Under the pieces are notes generated by a model. The model had not been told where the DNA came from and did no database searches. It saw only the letters and a list, made by a program, of their open reading frames with translations. Both the position numbers and the translations under genes were made by a program. A stretch of 5,456 nt of DNA from Candidatus Hydrogenedentota bacterium (GTDB lineage: Bacteria; Hydrogenedentota; Hydrogenedentia; Hydrogenedentales; SLHB01). Every line of letters starts with the position of its first letter. Within the stretch, counting starts at the first letter, position 1. This document shows, one piece after another, positions 1-5,456 of this stretch. The stretch spans positions 1 to 5,456 of the forward strand of contig SLSB01000131.1 in NCBI GenBank assembly GCA_007130675.1, in the 5' to 3' direction.

Positions 1-745
1 CTCCTGCATCCCCCGCAGCTTCGTCCGTTACGAAGATACCCACGCGATCCACCTCCGGCCACGGCAAGAGCGCAGGCACGAAGAACGTGTCCTCACCTTC
101 GATGTGAAATGCCACAAGGGGATGCGTTGCATCCCCCTCGAGGCGCAAGTCAAGCCGAGTCGTGTCACGTCCGTAGCCGACCAGCGTCAAGTGTGAGATA
201 AGGACATCCGATTCCGATGGACTGCGCCACGCGCCCTCGATGCTGAAGCTTGCGGCGGTTCCGAAAATCGCCTCACCAATCGCGAGGTGTTGAATTCGCA
301 CGGCATCCAACCGAATTCCCACCAACAGGTCCGGCAGGCGTGTGAGAGACTCGATGGTTTCGCTGAGTTTGCGGTCAGACTCCGGGAGACCCTCCAGAAG
401 GACGCGCTCGGCGGAGACTTGCGACAGGTGCATTGCGCCACGAACCAGCGCGCGCAACGGCACATGCACCCGGGCATCATGCACTGAGACCAGCGGACGG
501 GAAGCGTCAGAAATCGAAAGTGAATTCACCCCTACTCTGAATGGAAGAAATCCCTCGATGCCCTCGATTTCCCAGGTCAAGTCTGTCACGTGTGTAAGAA
601 TGCGGCTCCCTTCGCGCGCAAGCAGCCGTTTGCCGGGCGGGCTTTGCACAAACGCGAACAAACCGCCCACAAAAAAAACTGCCACAAGACACGCCACAAG
701 ACACACGCGCCGCCATTTCCATGTTCGCTTCGTCTTCGCACGCAT
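1..745 (-). CDS. tamB: TamB/DUF490-family translocation and assembly module protein, N-terminal part (partial)
   Basis: Only the first 248 codons lie in the window; the reading frame is open to the left edge, so the C-terminus and most of the protein are missing (E. coli TamB is about 1260 residues). Seen: a basic N-terminus (MRAKTKRTWKWRR), one hydrophobic anchor at about residues 14-33, then a periplasmic stretch with the usual TamB opening. That opening includes SPPGKRLL at 35-42, a 'W-IEGIEGFLPF' segment at 58-69 and SLSISD at 75-80. It continues into amphipathic beta repeats such as LSQVSAERVLLEGLP at 107-121. TamB proteins are inner-membrane-anchored, periplasm-spanning beta-groove proteins that work with TamA in outer-membrane protein insertion or lipid transport. 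The ATG at 745-743 overlaps the tamA stop by one base (TAATG), with AGG seven bases upstream inside tamA, pointing to translational coupling. A 12-base tandem duplication lies in the membrane anchor. Family assignment rests on the N-terminal pattern plus the tamA neighbour. Confidence 0.85.
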   Translation of the reverse strand, partial: MRAKTKRTWKWRRVCLVACLVAVFFVGGLFAFVQSPPGKRLLAREGSRILTHVTDLTWEIEGIEGFLPFRVGVNSLSISDASRPLVSVHDARVHVPLRALVRGAMHLSQVSAERVLLEGLPESDRKLSETIESLTRLPDLLVGIRLDAVRIQHLAIGEAIFGTAASFSIEGAWRSPSESDVLISHLTLVGYGRDTTRLDLRLEGDATHPLVAFHIEGEDTFFVPALLPWPEVDRVGIFVTDEAAGDAG

Positions 746-2541
746 TAGAAAGCCTGGCCCAAGCTCACGTAAATCTCGAATGAGCTGTCAACTTCCGAAC
801 GTCGGTTGAGCGGAACGGCCACATCCAGCCGCAGCGGGCCGATGGGCGTGTAGTAGCGGGCGCCCACACCCGCCCCCACACGGTAATCCGAATCAATCTT
901 TGGAAAAATGGGCTCGGGGGCCGTTCCGCCGTCCACAAACACCACCACCCCGAGGGTTTCCGTTATCTTCTTGCGTAATTCAACCGATGTTTCGAACAAC
1001 GAACGTCCGCCAATAGGCACATCTCCAATGAGCGGACTGATGGTTCGATACGGGTAGCCGCGCACGGAACCGCCCCCGCCCGCGTAGAAGCGCTCGTCTG
1101 GAGGGATGCTGCCACGCCCCGCACCTACAATCATTCCGAGTCTCGTGCGCAACGCCAGAATAAGGTCCCGAGACTCTGTGATGGACAGATAGTGGCTGAC
1201 CGAGGTTTCCGTCTTGAAAAAGCTCGTATCCAGGTCCACAACGTCCATAAACGGCTCAGCCGAAAGCGTCACGCGCGTCCCTTCTGTGGGATCGAGCCGG
1301 TCGTCGGCGGTAGTCCATGCAATGGACACAGGCAGAGACACAAGATGGTAGGTATTCGTCACGCCTTTCTGTTCCACACGATCAAGACGGTAAGCAACAC
1401 CGATCCGCCCGCTCAGGCGGTCCGAAACTATGCGCTCGATGGCGGTCACGCCGCCCACACGCCTGCTCAAATACGCATCGAGGTCTCTGCGCCGCGCCTC
1501 ACCTTCGAACACCAGAACCTGATCGGCCCGGCGGTAATGGGGAATACGGAAGCTGCCTCCTACGCCCTGTTCCGTCTGCCCGAACCCGAGATCTGCCGAC
1601 AGCCTGCGGCCCAATGCCTGGATATTGCGATGTTCCCAGCTCGTCATGAAATCGACGCCCGTATCTGTGTGGTATCTCAAGCCCGCGGAGATGGTTCTGT
1701 GTTGCCGCTCCACCAGCTCGATAGCCATAGGCGCGAACTCGGAAACTTCATCAATGGGCTCGATGCGCACAACCGAAAAAAGCCGCGTTCTGTGCAGTTT
1801 GTGCTGCGTCTCCTCCAACAGGCTTCCTTTAAACCAGTCCCCTTCCGTCCACTCCAGCATGGCGTGCACAAAAGATTCATCAATATCCGTCAAGCCCGTG
1901 ATCCGGGCCGGCCCGAAGCGGCGCCGGGGACCTGGCTCGAGGTAGAATGTAACCTCAGCCTGCTGTATGGCATGGTCAACAATGACCTCACGCTCCGGCA
2001 CATTCGGAAACGGATACCCCCATTCGCGAACGGTATCGAGAAGCCTGCTCTCGGCATCCAGCACCGCTCTCGCGCGCAACGGCTCACCAACGCGAAGACC
2101 GAGAGCCGCTGGGTCCGGCAGGTCTGGCGCCTGAGGATCCAGTGCTTCCAACGGTTCAATGGTAACCGAAGAAATGAGATACGGTTCGCCCGGCTCAATC
2201 ACAAAACGTACCCGTATCGGCCGCACATCCTCATCGAGCTCGGCGCGCACCTCCGCACCGTAATACCCCTCTGAATGAAGCACCTCACGAAACCCCTCGA
2301 TATCGCGTGCAATGCGGCGGCGCAGATGTGCGTGGCTGGCGGGAATCTGTCTGCGTAGCGTGAGCGTGTCCGATACCATTCTAAGTGTATTGAGCATAGC
2401 CTCGGAGGGTGCTCCCCTGATCGAAGCTTCATACGCCAGCGAAGGCTCGGGCGAGGCAGGCTCCACCCCGGGAACCTTCGCCGTCTGAAACAAGAAAAAC
2501 GCCGCCACAAGAAAATGCACCGCAGCCGCTGATGCTCTCAT
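745..2541 (-). CDS. tamA: TamA-like Omp85/BamA-family outer-membrane assembly factor
   Basis: A 598-residue protein, close to TamA (577 in E. coli) and much shorter than BamA (about 800, five POTRAs). Seen, numbered from the ATG at 2541: a signal peptide at about 1-25 (MRASAAAVHFLVAAFFLFQ); POTRA 1 at about 34-117; POTRA 2 at about 121-204; POTRA 3 at about 209-279, opening FGPARITGLTDIDESFV; and a C-terminal beta-barrel from about 282. The Omp85 signature is RFYAGGGGSVRGY at 484-496, with the conserved VRGY of loop 6. A terminal strand IYVSLGQAF ends in Phe, as barrel beta-signals do. The family inserts or assists outer-membrane beta-barrel proteins, with TamB as its partner; tamB follows with a one-base overlap. 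Start choice: I prefer the ATG at 2541, with GAAG six bases upstream. An in-frame GTG at 2592 would add 17 polar residues, but its AGAG abuts the start codon. An in-frame TAG at 2604-2602 limits any longer form. Confidence 0.95.
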   Translation of the reverse strand: MRASAAAVHFLVAAFFLFQTAKVPGVEPASPEPSLAYEASIRGAPSEAMLNTLRMVSDTLTLRRQIPASHAHLRRRIARDIEGFREVLHSEGYYGAEVRAELDEDVRPIRVRFVIEPGEPYLISSVTIEPLEALDPQAPDLPDPAALGLRVGEPLRARAVLDAESRLLDTVREWGYPFPNVPEREVIVDHAIQQAEVTFYLEPGPRRRFGPARITGLTDIDESFVHAMLEWTEGDWFKGSLLEETQHKLHRTRLFSVVRIEPIDEVSEFAPMAIELVERQHRTISAGLRYHTDTGVDFMTSWEHRNIQALGRRLSADLGFGQTEQGVGGSFRIPHYRRADQVLVFEGEARRRDLDAYLSRRVGGVTAIERIVSDRLSGRIGVAYRLDRVEQKGVTNTYHLVSLPVSIAWTTADDRLDPTEGTRVTLSAEPFMDVVDLDTSFFKTETSVSHYLSITESRDLILALRTRLGMIVGAGRGSIPPDERFYAGGGGSVRGYPYRTISPLIGDVPIGGRSLFETSVELRKKITETLGVVVFVDGGTAPEPIFPKIDSDYRVGAGVGARYYTPIGPLRLDVAVPLNRRSEVDSSFEIYVSLGQAF

Positions 2542-2592
2542 AATGTGCTTCGAAATGACAGACGCCTCCGTGTTGGATGACTTGGACCGCAC

Positions 2593-2985
2593 CTCTGCAG
2601 TCTAGCACGCAACCCTTCTGCCGGACAATGAAACCGCTTTCCCGGAATCGCCGCCCCAGGCAAGCAACGGTGAAGCCAGAGGCCCGCCACGTGACGCAGT
2701 CGCCCCCATCATCACCGCAAACCGCGCGGCAACCTCCCAGACAAGTCTGAAGGGCCCTGCAAGCACAAAAATGCCGCGCAATAATTGCCCGGTGGTTTGC
2801 GACAAGTCCTATTTCTGCAGTGGCTTATGGAAGCTTTGCCAAATTCCCGCAGGAATAACTCCCCCCAAAAAAACTTCCCTCAACCGTGAAGCGAAAAAGA
2901 GAGACCCACTCGGAGGTTCTTTGTCCTAGTTGCACGTCCTGCACATACATCTTACACAGCACTTCCCATTTTGGCCAACCTGAGA
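2593..2985. other. Divergent intergenic region between tamA and rnpB
   Basis: About 390 bases without a convincing gene. It should hold the tamA promoter (minus strand), but I see no strong one. The best weak match is TTGTCG, a 16-base spacer, then TATTGC, reading leftward from about 2807. Structural signals are nested inverted repeats at 2716-2801 (own entry), a short palindrome CAGAC-AA-GTCTG at 2738-2749 and a small stem ATTCC-CGCA-GGAAT at 2843-2856. A C6A7 run lies at 2861-2873. A 67-codon TTG-initiated minus-strand frame (2805-2602) exists, but I do not consider it a supported gene. Confidence 0.6.
2716..2801. repeat. Nested inverted repeats upstream of tamA
   Basis: Two perfect 8-base inverted repeats are nested. 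The outer arms are CGCAAACC (2716-2723) and GGTTTGCG (2794-2801). The inner arms are GCGCGGCA (2724-2731) and TGCCGCGC (2772-2779). The 5' arms are directly contiguous, while the 3' arms are separated by 14 bases, so a folded RNA would have two stacked stems with a bulge on one side. The short palindrome at 2738-2749 sits inside. On the minus strand this would lie in a long tamA leader. Each repeat alone could arise by chance in GC-rich DNA; function is unproven. Confidence 0.35.
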
Positions 2986-2991
2986 TATAAT
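2963..2991 (+). promoter_or_regulatory. Sigma70-type promoter of rnpB
   Basis: A perfect TATAAT -10 box lies at 2986-2991. A 4/6 -35 box, TTCCCA, lies at 2963-2968, with the ideal 17-base spacer. Transcription would start about 7-10 bases after the -10 box, at about 2998-3001, which matches the first base of RNase P helix P1 (3001). Little 5' processing would therefore be needed. The agreement between box spacing and RNA 5' end is the main support. Confidence 0.8.
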
Positions 2992-3000
2992 AGAAGCGGT

Positions 3001-3373
3001 GTGAGTGGGCCGGGTGGCCGCGGCGTCGCCTCGAGCGGCGTCGAGGAAAGTCCGAGCTCCGAAGGGCAGGGTGCTTCGTAACGCGAAGGCGGGGCGACCC
3101 GACGGAAAGTGGCACAGAAAACACACGGCCTACGTCCGCAATTTGCGGGCCGGCAAAGGTGAAAAGGTGCGGTAAGAGCGCACCAGCGGCTTGGTGACAA
3201 GCCGGCTTGTTAAACCCCACCCGGAGCAATTCCGAATAGGGGAGCAATGGAGTGGCCCGCTCCGCTCCCGGGTAGGAAGCTGGAGGCCTGTGGCGACGCA
3301 GGCCCGAGATGAATGGCCGCCCATGGATGGTTCGCCATCCGGGACAGAACTCGGCTTACAGGCCCACTCACCT
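3001..3373 (+). ncRNA. rnpB: RNase P RNA, bacterial class A
   Basis: This is the catalytic RNA of RNase P, which removes 5' leaders from pre-tRNAs with a small protein subunit. Helices visible in the sequence: P1 3001-3011 with 3361-3371 (11 perfect pairs); P2 3012-3019 with 3315-3322; P3 3024-3030 with 3037-3043 (one U-U mismatch); P4 CCGAG 3052-3056 with CTCGG 3350-3354. P14 is at 3187-3204 with a GTGA loop, P18 at 3285-3304 with a GCGA loop, and P19 at 3325-3340 with a TTCG loop. Conserved blocks present are GAGGAAAGTCC, CACAGAAA, GGTAAGAGCGCACC, CACCCGGAGCAA, GATGAATGGCC and ACAGAACTCGGCTTA. The L15 motif GGGTAGG (3270-3276), whose GGU pairs with the tRNA 3' CCA, is intact. The 3' end CTCACCT at 3367-3373 matches the CACCU end known from E. 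coli. GNRA loops and P18 mark class A; P19 is absent in E. coli but widespread elsewhere. The gene appears complete and functional. Confidence 0.97.
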
Positions 3374-3386
3374 ATTGCAGGTTTTT
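3370..3386 (+). terminator. Weak intrinsic terminator-like element at the rnpB 3' end
   Basis: ACCT (3370-3373) can pair with AGGT (3379-3382) across a five-base loop, directly followed by a T run (3382-3386). The stem is only four pairs and competes with P1, so it would terminate poorly if at all. It is listed because it is the only T tract after rnpB. The mature end is probably made by nucleases. Confidence 0.25.
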
Positions 3387-3433
3387 GCCTCGTATCGCGG
3401 TTGAGGTTGTCGTAGACCGGGGAAACGCCGGGT

Positions 3434-3466
3434 TCACAGGCGGCAGCAGCTCGTTGCCGGCTGTGA
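3434..3466 (+). promoter_or_regulatory. Strong hairpin in the rnpB-cheW gap, 22 bases before the cheW start
   Basis: A 33-base stem-loop with outer stem TCACAG/CTGTGA, one G-G mismatch, then inner stem CGGCAGC/GTTGCCG including one G-T pair. The loop is five bases (AGCTC). It has 13 paired positions and no T tract after it, so it is not a canonical intrinsic terminator. It ends eight bases before the cheW Shine-Dalgarno region, so it could insulate or process the rnpB-cheW transcript or act as a 5'-UTR element of cheW. A smaller CCGG/CCGG stem precedes it at 3417-3431. No convincing sigma70 or sigma28 promoter for cheW is visible between 3374 and 3488. Confidence 0.45.
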
Positions 3467-3488
3467 TTGACCCGAGGGAGACCAAACC

Positions 3489-4013
3489 ATGAGCGACACA
3501 ACCGAAACAACCGGCGCCCCGGCTGCGGACGCCCATGACGCGTTGGCCGAAAAAGCGGGACAATATCTGACGTTCACTCTAGGCGGCGAGGAATACGGCA
3601 TCGAAGTCCTCAAGGTGCAGGAAATCATCGGCATGATGCCGGTGACGCGCGTTCCGCAGACACCCGATTATATCCGCGGGGTAATCAATCTTCGTGGCAA
3701 AGTGATTCCCGTAATGGAGTTGCGCACCCGGTTCGCGCTCGCATCCAAAGAAGACACCGAACGCACATGCATCATCGTCGTCGACGTGGCCGGAAAAGGG
3801 GACAAAATCACCGTAGGCCTTCTGGTCGACGACGTGTGCGAAGTCACCGAAATCACGGAAGAGCAGCTCGAGCCCGCCCCTTCGATGGGAGCCGCTGTTG
3901 AAGATGCTTTCATCTTGGGATTAGGCAAGATGGGCCGCAATGTGGTCATGCTTCTTGACGTTGACAAAATCTTCGAGGGATGCACGGCAGCGCTGATGGC
4001 AAACGCCCTGTAG
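3489..4013 (+). CDS. cheW: Chemotaxis coupling protein CheW
   Basis: A 174-residue soluble protein, close to the usual CheW size (about 150-170) and made of a single CheW domain. CheW bridges methyl-accepting chemoreceptors and the P5 domain of the CheA kinase in the cytoplasmic signalling array. Seen: a polar, Thr/Ala-rich N-terminal tail of about 24 residues; QYLTFTLGGEEYGIEVLKVQ at 25-44, the first SH3-like strand set with the conserved YGIEV; and RVPQTPDYIRGVINLRGKVI at 54-73, the family's most conserved block, including NLRG. These are followed by PVMELRTRF, VGLLVDDVCEV at 109-119 and a last strand NVVMLLDVDKIF at 151-162. There is no CheA kinase or response-regulator domain, so it is not a CheV or CheA fragment. 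The start is fixed by GAGGGAG at 3474-3480, eight bases before the ATG. No cheA, cheY or receptor gene lies in the window, so its partners are encoded elsewhere. Confidence 0.97.
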   Translation: MSDTTETTGAPAADAHDALAEKAGQYLTFTLGGEEYGIEVLKVQEIIGMMPVTRVPQTPDYIRGVINLRGKVIPVMELRTRFALASKEDTERTCIIVVDVAGKGDKITVGLLVDDVCEVTEITEEQLEPAPSMGAAVEDAFILGLGKMGRNVVMLLDVDKIFEGCTAALMANAL

Positions 4014-4056
4014 CCGCGAGAATCCCGGCTCGTTCTTCCGGCCATGGTTTTCGCGG
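4014..4056 (+). terminator. Hairpin directly after the cheW stop codon
   Basis: CCGCGAGAA (4014-4022) pairs with TTTTCGCGG (4048-4056) over nine positions with one G-T pair. A smaller CCGG/CCGG stem lies inside. The stem starts at the first base after the cheW TAG. There is no T run after it on the plus strand, so it may protect the mRNA 3' end or support factor-dependent termination between the convergent genes. It is only a candidate. Confidence 0.35.
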
Positions 4057-4096
4057 AATACAGCTCACCTCAGGCCGTTGATCGCCACCGAGGGGC

Positions 4097-5263
4097 CTAC
4101 GCATTCATCACCAGTTCGATGCAACGCCCCATGTAGATCGGTGATTCCGTCTTGAGTACGGTGGGCCGTCCCGAGAGCCTCTTCGCAATCTCAACAAACC
4201 CCTCGTCGAGGTCCACCTCAACATCCGTAATGTCGCGATACCAAATGGTGGTAGTCCCATTTCCTGCGACAAACACACGTTTGTTGGTGAGTATCAGCGT
4301 GCCCTCACGCCGGACCGTGTGTTCGTATCCAGAAGACGAGTCCCGCGATTTGCGCCTCGACAGCACCTGCGCCCGACACTGATAAAACGCGTCCTCGCTC
4401 TTTTGTATGGGTACCGGCAGCTTGTCTCTCGGAATCGGCGTCAACGGCAACCGAAGATTCTGTGCCTCGATAATCTCTCGCACAATGGCAATCTCGCGCC
4501 GGACCTCTGCATTCGGAATCCCGAGGCCGGCCTTGAGGTTCCGGAGCTTCTTCAATTCTTCGCGCGTGATTTCGCGGTCCTCGACAGCCTCGAGATACGC
4601 GGCCATGAAGATTTCCTTCTTCGTCTGAAGGCGTGCCTCGGGACTCAGCCGCAGAATCTGCTCGGCGGCGGCAATCAAAGCCGCTTCGTTCCGGGTAATG
4701 AAGCCGTCGTCAAGGATCCTGTCCAGCAGCGCCTCGTACACATTCGCCTCGATATCCTCGGCCTTCTTATCGGCGCCGCGGCCCTTGGGCAGGCATTGTT
4801 GTTGGTGGGCAACCTGGGCCAAGGCACTGGACGAAGGGGGGGATTGTGCCGTGACGAACGTCCGGTCAAGAGCTGCCTTGTACGCCCCAAGGCGTTTCCG
4901 CCGATAGGCCAAAACCGCCCAACGCGCCATCACCACACCGATGGCCGCCACCGCAACAACGACAAGAATAGCCGGGTGAAGCGCCGCCAGCGCCAGCAGC
5001 AGAAACAGGCCGGCCACAATCCCAGCAAGGGCAAGCAGGGCCGACGCACACCCCTCGGTGTCTGCCGCCGAAGAGGCCTTGGCCCGCCCCGATGCCGCAT
5101 ATTGCCGGTAGTAGAGACCATGCCGCCCGCCATGCACATAGGCGCCCCGCGGGCCAATACCCACGCGCGCCCCGGTAATTCCGCCGGATATCCCAAGCCC
5201 GCTCTTCGACAAGTTCAGCCGAAGCGGCCCGGCCCGAAAACCCTTTCTGAGATAAAGCCCCAT
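4097..5263 (-). CDS. DUF4236 membrane protein with TerB-like and PH/GRAM-like regions
   Basis: A 388-residue protein of unknown function. Seen: residues 1-53 form a DUF4236 domain, with FRAGPLRLNLSKSGLGISGG at 9-28 and Gly-rich repeats through VGIGPRGAYVHGGRHGL. Two hydrophobic helices at about 73-95 and 97-120 make a membrane hairpin. Next comes a basic YRRKR patch, a low-complexity linker (about 138-168) and a helical region at about 172-268. That region holds two similar acidic turns, LDDGFITRNEAAL and VEDREITREELKK, resembling the duplicated helices of TerB-like domains. Residues about 291-386 look PH/GRAM-like, built around REGTLILTNKRVFVAGN and IWYRDITDVEVD. DUF4236 and the membrane hairpin I regard as secure; the last two are inferred by eye. 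Both soluble ends are probably cytoplasmic. The start at 5263 fits the usual DUF4236 N-terminus, though only a poor GAG precedes the ATG. It converges on cheW, 83 bases apart, so it is not in that operon. A stress or envelope role would be a guess. Confidence 0.85.
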   Translation of the reverse strand: MGLYLRKGFRAGPLRLNLSKSGLGISGGITGARVGIGPRGAYVHGGRHGLYYRQYAASGRAKASSAADTEGCASALLALAGIVAGLFLLLALAALHPAILVVVAVAAIGVVMARWAVLAYRRKRLGAYKAALDRTFVTAQSPPSSSALAQVAHQQQCLPKGRGADKKAEDIEANVYEALLDRILDDGFITRNEAALIAAAEQILRLSPEARLQTKKEIFMAAYLEAVEDREITREELKKLRNLKAGLGIPNAEVRREIAIVREIIEAQNLRLPLTPIPRDKLPVPIQKSEDAFYQCRAQVLSRRKSRDSSSGYEHTVRREGTLILTNKRVFVAGNGTTTIWYRDITDVEVDLDEGFVEIAKRLSGRPTVLKTESPIYMGRCIELVMNA

Positions 5264-5296
5264 GTCGCTCGTATGCCCGCTGATTAAGACCGCCTG

Positions 5297-5324
5297 CTTG
5301 CTTCAGAACACCATCCAAAGCAAG
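5297..5324. repeat. Inverted repeat upstream of the DUF4236 gene, possible operator
   Basis: Perfect seven-base arms CTTGCTT (5297-5303) and AAGCAAG (5318-5324) are separated by 14 bases, giving 21 bases between arm centres, about two helical turns. That geometry suits a dimeric regulator. It lies 34-61 bases upstream of the DUF4236 start codon at 5263. I could not identify a good sigma70 promoter in 5264-5456 on the minus strand, and the rest of that stretch shows no gene. A chance repeat is possible. Confidence 0.3.
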
Positions 5325-5456
5325 ACCCACGCAAACCCTACCGCAATTCGACAGGCCCACAAGCGCTCGAGTGCAGGCGCTCAAGCCGTGCGCACTGATT
5401 TACACCCCCTCCCACGCAGCCTGTCCATACATCAGCCCCATCCTACCAAACAACGA

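Noticed and set aside
342..809. 155-codon plus-strand frame near the left end, plus the 97- and 71-codon minus-strand frames there
   Set aside because: All overlap the open tamB frame, whose membrane anchor, TamB-like opening and coupling to tamA are much better evidence. The tamB frame is easily missed because it has no stop inside the window.
1192..2274. 360-codon plus-strand frame opposite tamA
   Set aside because: It is the mirror of a well-supported Omp85 gene. Its translation is rich in His, Arg and Pro with no domain, as expected for a complementary-strand artefact.
2751..2758. AGGGCCCT palindrome
   Set aside because: An eight-base palindrome in GC-rich DNA is expected by chance and has no supporting context.
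2602..2805. 67-codon minus-strand frame just upstream of tamA, TTG start
   Set aside because: The AGGA before the TTG is too close to serve as a ribosome-binding site, no family is recognisable, and the frame is closed by TAG at both ends. Its sequence also overlaps the nested inverted repeats. It is probably a chance open frame in GC-rich DNA.
2825..3247. 140-codon minus-strand frame and several overlapping ones across 2926-3510
   Set aside because: They lie antisense to the RNase P RNA gene and have no recognisable protein features; they are by-products of its GC-rich sequence.
4319..5287. 322-codon plus-strand frame opposite the DUF4236 gene
   Set aside because: The minus-strand product has a recognised DUF4236 start, membrane helices and domain-like regions. 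The plus-strand product is Arg/Gln/Pro-rich with none.
4866..5384. 172-codon minus-strand frame overlapping the DUF4236 start
   Set aside because: It is another frame of the same DNA, Gly/Cys/Arg-rich and without family features; it cannot be real alongside the DUF4236 frame.

Overview
The window reads as chromosomal DNA from a diderm (Gram-negative-type), chemotactic bacterium of moderately high GC. The evidence is an outer-membrane Omp85 protein, its TamB-type partner, a class A RNase P RNA and a CheW. I cannot place the lineage from sequence alone. The codon use and mix of genes would suit a proteobacterium or an uncultured diderm phylum.

Layout from left to right. Positions 1-745 (minus) hold the first 248 codons of a TamB/DUF490-family protein that runs off the left edge. 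Positions 745-2541 (minus) hold a complete TamA-like Omp85 protein with three POTRA domains and a 16-strand-type barrel. The tamA stop and tamB start share one base (TAATG), so the two are almost certainly one translationally coupled operon for outer-membrane assembly or envelope lipid transport. A gene-poor divergent intergenic region (about 2542-2985) follows. It ends in a good sigma70-type promoter driving rnpB (about 3001-3373, plus), a complete RNase P RNA. After a structured 115-base leader comes cheW (3489-4013, plus), the receptor-kinase coupling protein, with no other chemotaxis gene in view. Positions 4097-5263 (minus, convergent with cheW) hold a membrane-anchored protein with an N-terminal DUF4236 domain, a two-helix membrane hairpin, a TerB-like helical region and a C-terminal PH/GRAM-like domain. 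The last 193 bases are its upstream region and carry one candidate operator-like inverted repeat.

The tamA-tamB pair is the only clear functional unit. rnpB and cheW share strand and order but are functionally unrelated; no convincing separate promoter for cheW is visible, so read-through from rnpB is possible. I found no mobile element, CRISPR array, tRNA or defence system. The items most worth a second look are the multidomain DUF4236 protein, the strong hairpin between rnpB and cheW, a 12-base in-frame duplication in the tamB membrane anchor, and nested inverted repeats upstream of tamA.
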